DNA of 64,000 nucleotides from Pseudomonas arsenicoxydans. GTDB lineage: Bacteria; Pseudomonadota; Gammaproteobacteria; Pseudomonadales; Pseudomonadaceae. The notes under the pieces are model-generated. The model saw only the letters and a list, made by a program, of their open reading frames with translations. It was not told the DNA's origin and did no database searches. Positions 27,127-35,964 of this stretch are shown one piece after another. The stretch lies in NCBI RefSeq assembly GCF_900103875.1, contig NZ_LT629705.1, positions 1,440,501 through 1,504,500 on the forward strand, given 5' to 3'. The number at the start of each line of letters is the position of its first letter. Within the stretch, counting starts at the first letter, position 1. The translations under genes and the position numbers were made by a program.

Positions 27127-27798
27127 ATGGCCCCTCGGATCAAAACCAGCGAGCGCATCGTGCAGAACAGCCTGGAGCTGTTCAATCAGCAGGGTGAGCG
27201 CAGTATCAGCACCAACCACATTGCTGCCCACATGGAAATTTCCCCGGGCAACCTGTACTACCACTTCCCTAACAAGCAGGCGATCATCGCCGTGTTGTTC
27301 AGTGAGTACGAAAGCCTTGTGGACAGCTTCCTGCGCCCGCCCCAGGGCCGTGCCGCCACGGTCGAGGACAAGCGCTTCTACCTTCAGGAACTGCTGGCCG
27401 CGATGTGGCGCTACCGCTTCCTGCACCGAGACCTTGAGCACCTGCTTGATAGCGATTCGGAACTGGCTGCCCGTTATCGGCGTTTTTCCCAGCGCTGCCT
27501 GATCCATGGCACGCACATCTACGCGGGCTTCGTCGAGGCTGGCATCCTGCAAATGGACAAGGTTCAGATCGAATCCCTGACGCTCAATGCCTGGATCATC
27601 CTGACGTCCTGGGTGCGTTTCCTGTGCACCACTCGGGAAAATTCCAATCACCTGAGCGAGCAGGCGATCAAGCGTGGCGTGTATCAGGTGCTGGTGCTTG
27701 AGGCCGGGTTCGTCACGGACCAGGCTCGCGATGCCGTGAATGCGCTGTACGAAGAGTTTTACGTGCCGTTGGCCCAGGCCCTTGAAGAAGTGCAGTAG
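27127..27798 (+). CDS. laoR: TetR-family repressor, LaoR-like
   Basis: A 223-residue regulator with an N-terminal TetR helix-turn-helix (SERIVQNSLELFNQQG...STNHIAAHMEISPGNLYYHFPNKQAII) and an unrelated-looking ligand domain with aromatic residues. It is divergent from laoC, with 144 bases between containing the palindrome at 27012-27037. In the lao locus the homologue represses the alcohol and aldehyde dehydrogenase genes; the inducing ligand here is inferred to be a long-chain intermediate. Confidence 0.85.
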   Translation: MAPRIKTSERIVQNSLELFNQQGERSISTNHIAAHMEISPGNLYYHFPNKQAIIAVLFSEYESLVDSFLRPPQGRAATVEDKRFYLQELLAAMWRYRFLHRDLEHLLDSDSELAARYRRFSQRCLIHGTHIYAGFVEAGILQMDKVQIESLTLNAWIILTSWVRFLCTTRENSNHLSEQAIKRGVYQVLVLEAGFVTDQARDAVNALYEEFYVPLAQALEEVQ

Positions 27799-27831
27799 GA
27801 TTTGAAACCGTCTTAGTCACAGGAGCCCGCT

Positions 27832-28686
27832 ATGCCCATTGCGCAACTGATCAGCCCGCAAGCACTGGACCTGAAAAAGGACCAGCCAGGGCTGGTGATT
27901 CTGGATTGTCGTTTTGCCCTCGAAGACCCGGACTACGGTCAGCGCAGCTATGCCGAAGGGCATATCGCCGGGGCCAGGTTCGCCGATCTTGAGCGAGACT
28001 TGAGCGGGCCGGTGGTCAAGGGTGTGACCGGACGCCATCCGTTGCCCAAGCCTGAAGAGTTGATCGAGCGCCTGCAAGCCTGGGGCATCAACGCCGACAG
28101 CGAAGTGGTTTTGTACGACGACGGCCCCGGTGCCTTTGCGGCGCGGGCCTGGTGGTTGCTGGCCTGGTTGGGCAAGCGTGAGGGCGTATTTATCCTCGAT
28201 GGCGGGCTCAAGGCCTGGCATGCAGCGGGTTTGCCGCTGAGTCTGGATGCGTGCGATACCCTGCGCGGCACTTTCACCGGGGCGCCGGACAGTGCGCTGG
28301 TCTTGGGCGCCGAGCAGCTTCAACAGCGTCTCGGCCAACCGGCGCTGACCTTGCTCGATGCCCGCGCCTTGCCGCGCTTCAAAGGCGAAGTCGAACCGAT
28401 CGACCCGATTGCCGGGCACATCCCCGGCGCACAATGTGCGGCGTTTACCGACAACCTGGGCAGTGACGGGCGCTTCCTGCCGGTCGATCAACTCAAGCTG
28501 CGCTTTGCCGCGAAACTGGGCAGTCGCTCACCCAGCGATCTGGTGGCGTATTGCGGTTCGGGTGTGACGGCTTGCCACAACCTGTTTGCGCTGTGCTTGG
28601 CGGGTTATCCGCTGGCCTCGTTGTATGCCGGATCGTGGAGCGAATGGATCAACGATCCCGCGCACGGCATTGCAATAGGCGAATAA
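27832..28686 (+). CDS. sseA: Thiosulfate/3-mercaptopyruvate sulfurtransferase
   Basis: A 284-residue two-domain rhodanese. The first half has the inactive rhodanese fold (LVILDCRFALEDPDYGQRSYAEGHIAGA), the second the active loop YCGSGVTACHN with catalytic Cys. The CGSGVTA loop is that of 3-mercaptopyruvate sulfurtransferases; thiosulfate enzymes have a charged CRKGVT-type loop. It follows the laoR gene by 33 bases in the same direction, so it may be read through from it, though no shared function is evident. Confidence 0.85.
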   Translation: MPIAQLISPQALDLKKDQPGLVILDCRFALEDPDYGQRSYAEGHIAGARFADLERDLSGPVVKGVTGRHPLPKPEELIERLQAWGINADSEVVLYDDGPGAFAARAWWLLAWLGKREGVFILDGGLKAWHAAGLPLSLDACDTLRGTFTGAPDSALVLGAEQLQQRLGQPALTLLDARALPRFKGEVEPIDPIAGHIPGAQCAAFTDNLGSDGRFLPVDQLKLRFAAKLGSRSPSDLVAYCGSGVTACHNLFALCLAGYPLASLYAGSWSEWINDPAHGIAIGE

Positions 28687-28696
28687 GCGCACATCA

Positions 28697-28720
28697 CCTG
28701 TGGGAGCGGGCTCCCACAGG
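28697..28720. repeat. Truncated REP hairpin
   Basis: CCTGTGGGAGC-GGGCTCCCACAGG at 28697-28720 is a nearly self-contained palindrome made from the outer halves of a REP; the internal CTTGCCCGCG core is missing. It looks like a collapsed REP. Confidence 0.8.
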
Positions 28721-28740
28721 GTCATAGTTGTTTTGAGATT

Positions 28741-28938
28741 TCACCGCAACCGGGCACTGCGATACGCCCCGGGCCCAACCCCGTAGACCTGCTTGAACTG
28801 TCGACTCAAGTGACTCTGGTCGGCCGCCAGTTCTTCCAGCGAAGGTGGTGCCGCCAATTGCGCTTGCAACAACAGCTCGACCCCGGCCAATGGCGCGGTT
28901 TGCCAGAAGCCGATCGACTCGCCCTGATCGGTTTCCAT
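28741..28938 (-). pseudogene. Remnant of an AraC-family regulator
   Basis: A 65-codon frame ending in DQSHLSRQFKQVYGVGPGAY, which is the conserved second helix-turn-helix of AraC-type regulators. It is preceded by SLEELAA, which looks like part of the first helix-turn-helix, so about 40-50 residues between the two seem to be deleted; the sensor domain is absent. Its ATG starts three bases after the stop of the hydrolase gene. A full AraC protein has about 250-320 residues, so I call it a decayed gene; a functional mini-protein cannot be excluded. Confidence 0.55.
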
Positions 28939-28941
28939 TTC

Positions 28942-29940
28942 CTACTCGCGGCCCACGGCACTCAGCCACTGCGGGATGCGCCGTTCGAGGTAATAACCTG
29001 GATGCCGGAACGAGCCATCGACAAAGCCGACATGCCCACCCTTGGCCTGCAGTTCGAACTGCGTGCAAGCGGACAGTTCTTGCGGTTGCGGCAGGCTATG
29101 AGGAAAGACAAAGGGATCGTCAGCCGCGTGGATGATCAAGGTCGGCGTGCGAATTTCGCCAAGGAAATAGCGGCTCGAAGCGCGGCGATAGTAATCCTCG
29201 GCATCGACGAAACCATTCAGCGGTGCCGTGACCCTGCCATCGAAATCCCAGAAGGTGCGCATGTTTTCCAGCGAACCCAGCGCCGCCAAAGCCGCCAGTC
29301 CCTCTTCGTGCCCGTCATGCTGGAACTGGCGCTGCTTGTTCTTGATGTAAGCCACCATCTCGCGCATGAAATGCGCCTGATAGACCTTAGAAAAACCCTG
29401 GCCGATCCGATCCGCGCATTGATCGAGGCGAAACGGCACCGACACCGCCACCGCTCCGAGCACGCCGCTTTCACTGCCGGTTTCGCCCAGGTGCTTGAGC
29501 AAGACGTTACCGCCCAGGGAATAGCCGACCGCATACAACGGTGCGAGTGGGCGCTTGGCCCGCAGGTGTTTGATGGCTTCGGCCAAGTCTTCGCTGGCGC
29601 CGGAATGGTAGCTGCGAGGCAATAGATTGGGTTCACCGGAGCAGCCACGCCAGTTCAGTGCAACGCTGGCCCAGCCCTGGGCACCGAGTGCTTTCTGCAC
29701 CCCGGCCACATAAGGCGAATTAGAAGAGCCGGTCAGGCCGTGCAACACCAGCACCAGCGGCGCATTGGCGGTGTGCGGGCCGTGCCAGTCCATATCGAGA
29801 AAGTCGCCATCCTCAAGCCACAAGCGTTCGCGCTCGCGTTCGATATGCGTGGTTTTGCGCCACAGCGGTCCCCACAAGGTTTGCAAGTGCGGATTGCCGA
29901 GGCCGAAGGCGGGGGTGAAACGTTCAGGCGGATGGGGCAC
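28942..29940 (-). CDS. Alpha/beta hydrolase, YheT family
   Basis: A 332-residue alpha/beta-hydrolase. The oxyanion motif is LHGLTGSSNSPY, the nucleophile Ser is in VGYSLGGNVLL, Asp in HAADDPF and His in GGHVGFVDG. YheT-type esterases have unknown natural substrates. I chose the GTG at 29940 (MPHPPERFTPAFGLGNPH), where family similarity begins; a longer frame from 30027 would overlap the end of rsmD. Confidence 0.82.
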   Translation of the reverse strand: MPHPPERFTPAFGLGNPHLQTLWGPLWRKTTHIERERERLWLEDGDFLDMDWHGPHTANAPLVLVLHGLTGSSNSPYVAGVQKALGAQGWASVALNWRGCSGEPNLLPRSYHSGASEDLAEAIKHLRAKRPLAPLYAVGYSLGGNVLLKHLGETGSESGVLGAVAVSVPFRLDQCADRIGQGFSKVYQAHFMREMVAYIKNKQRQFQHDGHEEGLAALAALGSLENMRTFWDFDGRVTAPLNGFVDAEDYYRRASSRYFLGEIRTPTLIIHAADDPFVFPHSLPQPQELSACTQFELQAKGGHVGFVDGSFRHPGYYLERRIPQWLSAVGRE

Positions 29941-29996
29941 GATTGTTCTCGATGCAGCGGTGCGCAACCGGTGCGCACCTTTTTCAGGCCGATCGG

Positions 29997-30608
29997 TTAA
30001 CCGGCGATCTCTGCCATACGTTGCCACAACGCGTAATACACCCGCCCGGATTTCTGCTCCCGGTGCAGGCGCCAGTTGCCTGGCAAGCCAAGGCTCGATG
30101 GCGCATTCTCGCTTTCAGTGTAGATCCAGGCCTCGTTGGCCAACCACTGACGTTCCTCCAACAATGCGCAGACGCCGGGCAGCAGGTTCTGGTTGAACGG
30201 CGGGTCGAGGAACACCAGGTCGTAAGCCGTTGCTGCCTGGGTTTCCAGGTAGCGCAAGGCATCGGCGGTCTGGATCTGGCCGGTGGTGCAACGCAGCGTG
30301 CCCAGATGCTCCTTGATGCTGGCGACCGCAATGTTGCTGGCGTCCAGCGCCTGGCCCATGGCTGCGCCACGGGACAGGGCTTCGAGGAACAGCGCACCGC
30401 TGCCGGCGAACGGGTCGAACACTTTGGCCCCGGGCACGTATGGCGCGAGCCAGTTGAACAGGGTTTCACGCACCCGGTCCGGGGTAGGGCGCAGGCCCGG
30501 TGCATCAGGGAAGCTCAGTTTCCGGCTGCCCCATTCTCCGCCGATGATGCGCAGTTGGTTCACGCCGTTGTGTACGTTGTGGACAGGTTTTTTTGGACGA
30601 GTGGCCAT
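29997..30608 (-). CDS. rsmD: 16S rRNA (guanine966-N2)-methyltransferase
   Basis: A 203-residue SAM methyltransferase that modifies G966 of 16S rRNA. Diagnostic parts are LRIIGGEWGSRKLSFPD, RPTPDRVRETLFNWLAP, VFDPFAGSGALFLEALSRGA (SAM site) and the catalytic DPPF in LVFLDPPFNQNL. The start overlaps the stop of the M16-like gene by one base (TAATG). Confidence 0.97.
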   Translation of the reverse strand: MATRPKKPVHNVHNGVNQLRIIGGEWGSRKLSFPDAPGLRPTPDRVRETLFNWLAPYVPGAKVFDPFAGSGALFLEALSRGAAMGQALDASNIAVASIKEHLGTLRCTTGQIQTADALRYLETQAATAYDLVFLDPPFNQNLLPGVCALLEERQWLANEAWIYTESENAPSSLGLPGNWRLHREQKSGRVYYALWQRMAEIAG

Positions 30609-32098
30609 TAATGCTCCGGAACCCCGAGCGGCTGCTCGGCAGGTTTATCAGATGGGGCCGGTAACGGCTTTTGCGGCACGGTCGGGCCAGCGCTGACGAC
30701 GACCATTTTGTCCGTGCTCAGGTGTTTGTTCAGTGCGGCGTTGACCTGCTCGACAGTCAGGCTCTGGGACTCACGCATAAAGTCATCCAGATAACTCAGC
30801 GGCAGGTTGTAGAAACCCATGGCGCCGAGTTGGCCGACAATATCGGCATTGCTGGCGGTGGACAGCGGGAAGCTGCCGGCCAGTTCACGCTTGGCGTCGT
30901 CGAGTTCTTTCTCGGTCGGTCCGGTTTTAAGGTAGTCGGCGAGTACGTCCTGCACCAGCTTGAGCGTACCTTCGCTCATCTCGGCGCGGGTTTGCAGGTT
31001 GATCATGAACGGGCCGCGAGCCTGCATCGGGGTGAAACCCGAATACACGCCGTACGACAAGCCGCGCTTCTCGCGCACTTCACTCATCAATCGCGTGCCG
31101 AAACCACCGCCGCCGAGGATCTGGTTGCCCATGGACAGCGCCGCGTAGTCCGGGTCGTCACGATCGATGCCCAGTTGCGCCAGCAACAGGTTGGTTTGCT
31201 TGGACGGAAACTCGATGTGACCGATGCTGGCTTTGGGTTCTTGCGGTTGCGCGATTCTCGCCAGCGCCGGACCTTTCGGCAGCGCACTGGAGACCTGGGC
31301 GGCAATGGCTTCGGCTTCGGCGCGGGACAGATCGCCCACCAACGCAATCACCACGTTGCCAGAGGCGTAGGCTTTTTGGTGGAACGCCTTGAGTTGCGCC
31401 AGGGTAATCGCGGGAATGGATTTCGCCGTGCCGTCACTGGAATGCGCGTACGGATGGTCGCCGTACAAGCGATTCATCAGTTCCATGCTCGCCAGTTTGC
31501 CCGGGTTCTGCTTTTGATACTCGAAGCCCGCCAGCATCTGGTTCTTGATGCGCGCAAAGGAATCGGCCGGGAAGGTTGGTTTGCCGATGACTTCGGAGAA
31601 CAGCTTCAGCGCAGGCTCGCGTTTGTCTGCGGCGCTGAGGCTGCGCAACGAAGCCAGCGCCATGTCTTTGAATGCGCCGTTGCCGAAGTCGGCACCCAGG
31701 CTTTCGAAGCCCTGAGCAATCGCGCCGACATCCTTGCCGGCCACGCCTTCGTTGAGCATGGCGTTAGTCAGCACGGCCAGGCCTGGGGCGTCGCCGTCCT
31801 GGCTACTGCCGGCGGCAAAGATCAGGCGCATGTCGAACATTGGCAATTCGCGGGCTTCGACGAACAGCACCTTGGCGCCTTCGGCGGTGTTCCAGGTTTG
31901 TACATCGAGGGAGCGGTGGCTTGGGGCCTTGCCGTCCAGTTCAGTCAGCGATTGCAGCTTCTGGCTGGACTTGGCCTTGTCGAGGACTTCGCTGGCCTTG
32001 GGGTCCTGGCTTTTCGAAAAATAAAACGCCGCGGACCCGATCAGGGCGACAGCGATCAGGCCGATCAGGGCCAAACGTGGTTTTTTACGCTCACTCAT
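30608..32098 (-). CDS. M16-family protein without the zinc motif (inactive partner)
   Basis: A 496-residue M16 protein with an N-terminal anchor (RLALIGLIAVALIGSAAFYF). The usual HxxEH is missing: the equivalent helix reads GLAVLTNAMLNEG. C-terminal regions (ILGGGGFGTRLMSEVREKRGLSYGVYSGF) are well kept, including the Arg-Tyr pair used by active M16 partners. It overlaps the active M16 gene upstream by 8 bases, so the two presumably form a heterodimeric periplasmic protease in which this subunit binds substrate. Confidence 0.85.
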   Translation of the reverse strand: MSERKKPRLALIGLIAVALIGSAAFYFSKSQDPKASEVLDKAKSSQKLQSLTELDGKAPSHRSLDVQTWNTAEGAKVLFVEARELPMFDMRLIFAAGSSQDGDAPGLAVLTNAMLNEGVAGKDVGAIAQGFESLGADFGNGAFKDMALASLRSLSAADKREPALKLFSEVIGKPTFPADSFARIKNQMLAGFEYQKQNPGKLASMELMNRLYGDHPYAHSSDGTAKSIPAITLAQLKAFHQKAYASGNVVIALVGDLSRAEAEAIAAQVSSALPKGPALARIAQPQEPKASIGHIEFPSKQTNLLLAQLGIDRDDPDYAALSMGNQILGGGGFGTRLMSEVREKRGLSYGVYSGFTPMQARGPFMINLQTRAEMSEGTLKLVQDVLADYLKTGPTEKELDDAKRELAGSFPLSTASNADIVGQLGAMGFYNLPLSYLDDFMRESQSLTVEQVNAALNKHLSTDKMVVVSAGPTVPQKPLPAPSDKPAEQPLGVPEH

Positions 32099-33446
32099 GA
32101 GTCGTCTCCGGTGGCAGGACGTGGGCGACGCTGAGACGTTCGCGGGTGAAATACAGCTTGGCGGCTTTCTGAATATCTTCCGGGGTCACGCCTTCGAGGT
32201 CGGCGAGTTCGGTGTCCATCAGTTTCCAGGACAGGCCGACGGTTTCCAGTTGGCCAATGGAAGTGGCCTGACTGGTGATCGAATCACGCTCGTAAACCAG
32301 GCCCGCTATGACTTGAGCCCTTACGCGCTCCAGTTCTGCAGCGGACGGCGCGGTGGTTTTCAGCTGTTCGAGCAGTTTCCACAGGCCTGCTTCGGCCTGA
32401 GCCATGGTTTTCTTTTTCTGGGTGTTGGGCGTCGCCGACAACGTGAACAGGCTGTCGCCACGGGTGTAGGCGTCGTAACTCGACGAGCCGCCGGACACCA
32501 GCTCTTCGCCGCGCTCCAGTTGCGTCGGGATGCGTCCGCTGTAACCGCCGTCGAGCAGGGCCGAGATCAGGCGCAAGGCGTTCACCAGGCGTTTGTCCTG
32601 GGCGGTGGCGATGCTTGGCACGTTGAAGCCCAGCATCAGGCTCGGCAGTTGGGTCTGCACGTGCAGGGTGATCTGGCGCTCACCCGGCTCGGCCAGTTCC
32701 ACCGGGATTTTCGCGGGTGGCACGTCGCGTTTGGCGATCGGGCCGAAATAGCGCTGGGCCAGGGCTTTGACTTCGTCCGGGGTCACGTCACCTACCACCA
32801 CCAGCGTGGCGTTGTTGGGCACATACCAGGATTGATACCAGTGGCGCAGCTCCTCGACCTTCATGCGGTCCAGATCAGCCATCCAGCCGATGGTCGGCGT
32901 GTGGTAACCGCTGGCCGGGTAGGCCATGGCCTTGAAGCGTTCGTAGGCCTTTGACATTGGCTTGTCGTCAGTGCGCAGACGACGTTCTTCTTTAATGACT
33001 TCGATTTCGCGGGAGAACTCATCGGCCGGCAGGCGCAAATTGGCCATGCGGTCGGCTTCCAGTTCAAAGGCCACGCCCAGACGGTCACGGGCCAGTACTT
33101 GATAGTACGCAGTGAAGTCGTCACTGGTGAACGCGTTCTCTTCGGCACCGAGGTCGCGCAGGATCAGCGACGCTTCGCCGGGACCGACTTTCTCACTGCC
33201 CTTGAACATCATGTGTTCCAGGGCGTGGGACAAACCGGTCTGGCCTGGCGTTTCGTAGCTTGAACCGACCTTGTACCAGACTTGGGAAACCACCACGGGC
33301 GCACGATGGTCTTCGCGCACAACCACCTTCAAACCGTTGTCGAGGGTGAATTCGTGGGTGGGTTGTGGGTCGGCGGCCAGGGCCGAGAGGGGCAGACAAA
33401 CTGTGCTGAGCAGCAGGCCTGCAGCGCGGCGGGCTAGAGCATTCAT
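32091..33446 (-). CDS. M16-family zinc peptidase (active subunit)
   Basis: A 451-residue secreted insulinase-type peptidase. A signal peptide (AAGLLLSTVCLPLSALA) is followed by the inverted zinc motif HALEH (His74, Glu77, His78) and a downstream ENAFTSDDFTAYY with the third ligand region. It acts in the periplasm with the inactive partner encoded just downstream; peptide substrates are not known. Confidence 0.9.
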   Translation of the reverse strand: MNALARRAAGLLLSTVCLPLSALAADPQPTHEFTLDNGLKVVVREDHRAPVVVSQVWYKVGSSYETPGQTGLSHALEHMMFKGSEKVGPGEASLILRDLGAEENAFTSDDFTAYYQVLARDRLGVAFELEADRMANLRLPADEFSREIEVIKEERRLRTDDKPMSKAYERFKAMAYPASGYHTPTIGWMADLDRMKVEELRHWYQSWYVPNNATLVVVGDVTPDEVKALAQRYFGPIAKRDVPPAKIPVELAEPGERQITLHVQTQLPSLMLGFNVPSIATAQDKRLVNALRLISALLDGGYSGRIPTQLERGEELVSGGSSSYDAYTRGDSLFTLSATPNTQKKKTMAQAEAGLWKLLEQLKTTAPSAAELERVRAQVIAGLVYERDSITSQATSIGQLETVGLSWKLMDTELADLEGVTPEDIQKAAKLYFTRERLSVAHVLPPETTHE

Positions 33447-33790
33447 TCGTTTTTAAACCTGTTGGGCTGCCCGCTTGGTCTTAGCGTCGGCGGGCGAGAG
33501 GGTGCTAGGATACTGGTCCGTTTTACTGGCGGCCACGCCTATCAGGCCTTTGATCGGCCGGAAGGTTGCATGGGTTACCTGCGGAAGCTTTGAATTTGTC
33601 AGCTAAACTCAGCGTTTTCGCCGACGATGCCGTTCCAGTCCTTCGTATTAGTCGACCTTTGAAGTGCCGTGGGCACTTCGACAAAATGTTGCGCGTGAAC
33701 AAGCTGGGTCAATCGCAGTCTGTTCTGCATCGAATATTTATTTGCCGGGGCGCCCTTTGGCGCGTCGCTACCGTGAGATAGCCGTCCTCC
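33447..33790. other. 344-base gap between divergent M16 and ftsY genes
   Basis: No convincing gene. It contains a perfect stem-loop, GAAGTGCC/GGCACTTC with a three-base loop (33661-33679), and a second GC hairpin (GGCGCCCTTTGGCGC) close to the ftsY start. A short open frame spans 33566-33781 but shows no family feature. Both divergent promoters should lie here. Confidence 0.6.
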
Positions 33791-35296
33791 ATGTTTGGTT
33801 CCAACGACGACAAGAAGACCCCAGCTGCGGCTGGCGAGAAGAAAAGCCTGTTCGGATGGCTGCGCAAAAAGCCGCAGGAACCCGTCGTCGAACAGCCACA
33901 ACCACTTCCTGAGCCAACTCCCGCGCCGGTTCCGGTTATAGAAGAAGAGCTCGCACCGATAGTCCTGCCGATCGCCGAGCCAGTGTTGCAGCCGGTGGCC
34001 GAGGCCGAGCCCGATCTGGTCGCCGAAGCCGTGACCCAGGTGCCGCTGGCGCCCATCGCCGAGCCTTGGCTGACATTGCCCGTGGCCGAAGAGCCGGTGG
34101 CGTTGGTTGCAGACGAGTTGGCTCCGCACGTTACCCCGCCGATTCCAGCACCGACTGCTTTTGCGCCCGAGCCTGTTCAGGTTCCGGTGGTTGAGCCAGT
34201 TGTAACGCCGGTCGTGGTGGCTGAGCCTGCGCCGGTTGTGCCGCCTGCTCCGCAGCCTGTTGCGCCTGTATTTGTTGCTCCGGCTCCTGCGCCGACGCCT
34301 GCACCTGTGGTCGTTCCAGCAGTTGCCGCGCCTGTCGCTCCGGTTGAAACGCCGGCCGAAACCAAAGCCGGCTTCTTCGCCCGCCTCAAGCAAGGTCTGT
34401 CCAAGACCAGCGCCACCATTGGCGAAGGCATGGCCGCCCTGTTCCTGGGCAAGAAGATCATCGATGACGAGCTGCTCGAAGACATCGAAACCCGCTTGCT
34501 GACCGCCGACGTTGGCGTCGAAGCCACCTCGGTGATCATTCAGCGCCTGACCCAGAAAGTCGCGCGCAAAGAGTTGGCCGATGCCGACGCACTCTACAAA
34601 TCCCTGCAAGCTGAACTCGCGGCGATGCTCAAGCCTGTCGAGCAGCCGCTGAAAATCACCTCGCAAAACAAACCGTTCGTGATTCTGGTGGTTGGCGTCA
34701 ACGGCGCCGGCAAGACCACCACCATCGGCAAGCTGGCGAAGAAGCTGCAGCTCGAAGGCAAGAAAGTCATGCTGGCGGCCGGCGATACCTTCCGCGCCGC
34801 AGCGGTCGAGCAATTGCAGGTCTGGGGTGAGCGCAACAAGATCCCGGTCATCGCCCAGCACACCGGCGCCGACTCCGCTTCGGTTATCTTCGACGCCGTG
34901 CAAGCCGCCAAGGCCCGAGGCATTGATGTGCTGATCGCCGACACCGCCGGTCGCCTGCACACCAAAGACAATTTGATGGAAGAGTTGAAGAAGGTTCGCC
35001 GGGTCATCAGCAAGCTAGACGCCGATGCGCCGCACGAAGTGCTGCTGGTGCTTGACGCCGGGACCGGGCAGAACGCTATCAGCCAGGCCAAGCAATTCAA
35101 CCAGACCGTCGAACTGACCGGCCTGGCGTTGACCAAGCTCGATGGCACGGCCAAGGGTGGGGTGATTTTCGCCCTGGCCAAGCAGTTTGGCCTGCCGATT
35201 CGCTATATCGGCGTCGGTGAAGGCATCGATGATTTGCGAACTTTTGAAGCAGAACCCTTTGTCCAGGCACTGTTTGCCGAGCGGGAGCGTTCATGA
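33791..35296 (+). CDS. ftsY: Signal recognition particle receptor FtsY
   Basis: A 501-residue SRP receptor. Residues 1-190 are an acidic region very rich in Pro, Val, Ala and Glu (VPVVEPVVTPVVVAEPAPVV), the membrane-tethering A domain, here long. The NG domain follows: ETKAGFFARLKQGLSKT, the P-loop GVNGAGKTTTIGKL, DTAGRLHTKDNLM and TKLDGTAKGG. It binds FtsH-independent SRP-ribosome complexes at the membrane with Ffh. The stop overlaps ftsE (ATGA). Confidence 0.98.
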   Translation: MFGSNDDKKTPAAAGEKKSLFGWLRKKPQEPVVEQPQPLPEPTPAPVPVIEEELAPIVLPIAEPVLQPVAEAEPDLVAEAVTQVPLAPIAEPWLTLPVAEEPVALVADELAPHVTPPIPAPTAFAPEPVQVPVVEPVVTPVVVAEPAPVVPPAPQPVAPVFVAPAPAPTPAPVVVPAVAAPVAPVETPAETKAGFFARLKQGLSKTSATIGEGMAALFLGKKIIDDELLEDIETRLLTADVGVEATSVIIQRLTQKVARKELADADALYKSLQAELAAMLKPVEQPLKITSQNKPFVILVVGVNGAGKTTTIGKLAKKLQLEGKKVMLAAGDTFRAAAVEQLQVWGERNKIPVIAQHTGADSASVIFDAVQAAKARGIDVLIADTAGRLHTKDNLMEELKKVRRVISKLDADAPHEVLLVLDAGTGQNAISQAKQFNQTVELTGLALTKLDGTAKGGVIFALAKQFGLPIRYIGVGEGIDDLRTFEAEPFVQALFAERERS

Positions 35297-35964
35297 TTCG
35301 TTTCGAACAGGTCGGTAAACGCTACCCGAACGGTCACGTCGGCTTGCATGAGCTGAGCTTTCGAGTCCGTCGGGGCGAATTCTTGTTTGTGACCGGCCAT
35401 TCCGGCGCCGGTAAAAGCACGTTGTTGCGCCTGCTGCTGGCGATGGAGCGTCCGACCACTGGCAAATTGCTGCTGGCCGGCCAGGACCTCGCCACCATCA
35501 GCAATGCGCAGATTCCCTACCTGCGCCGGCAGATCGGCGTGGTGTTCCAGAACCACCAATTGCTGTTCGATCGCACGGTGTTCAATAACGTCGCGTTGCC
35601 ATTGCAGATCCTTGGCTTGTCGAAGGCCGAAATCGTCAAGCGCGTGGATTCGGCGCTTGAGCGCGTGGCGCTGTCGGACAAAACCGATCTGTACCCCGGC
35701 GACCTGTCGACTGGCCAGCAGCAGCGCGTCGGCATTGCCCGCGCCATCGTTCACCGCCCGGCCTTGCTGCTGGCGGATGAGCCGACCGGTAACCTCGACC
35801 CGCGTTTGGCGGCCGAGATCATGGGCGTGTTCGAAGACATCAACCGCTTGGGCACCAGCGTGTTGATCGCCAGTCACGACCTGGCACTGATCGCCCGTAT
35901 GCGTCATCGCATGCTGACCCTGCAGCGCGGCCGATTGATCGGCGACGGGGAGGCTGGCGTATGA
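35293..35964 (+). CDS. ftsE: Cell division ATP-binding protein FtsE
   Basis: A 223-residue ABC ATPase. Walker A is GHSGAGKST, the Q-loop VVFQNHQLL, the signature LSTGQQQRVGIARA and Walker B LLLADEPTGNLD. With FtsX it forms the complex that controls peptidoglycan hydrolases at the septum. It overlaps its neighbours by four bases on each side. Confidence 0.98.
   Translation: MIRFEQVGKRYPNGHVGLHELSFRVRRGEFLFVTGHSGAGKSTLLRLLLAMERPTTGKLLLAGQDLATISNAQIPYLRRQIGVVFQNHQLLFDRTVFNNVALPLQILGLSKAEIVKRVDSALERVALSDKTDLYPGDLSTGQQQRVGIARAIVHRPALLLADEPTGNLDPRLAAEIMGVFEDINRLGTSVLIASHDLALIARMRHRMLTLQRGRLIGDGEAGV

Noticed and set aside
33566..33781. A 71-codon open frame before ftsY
   Set aside because: No ribosome-binding site or similarity to a known family is visible, and it spans two hairpins of the probable ftsY leader.
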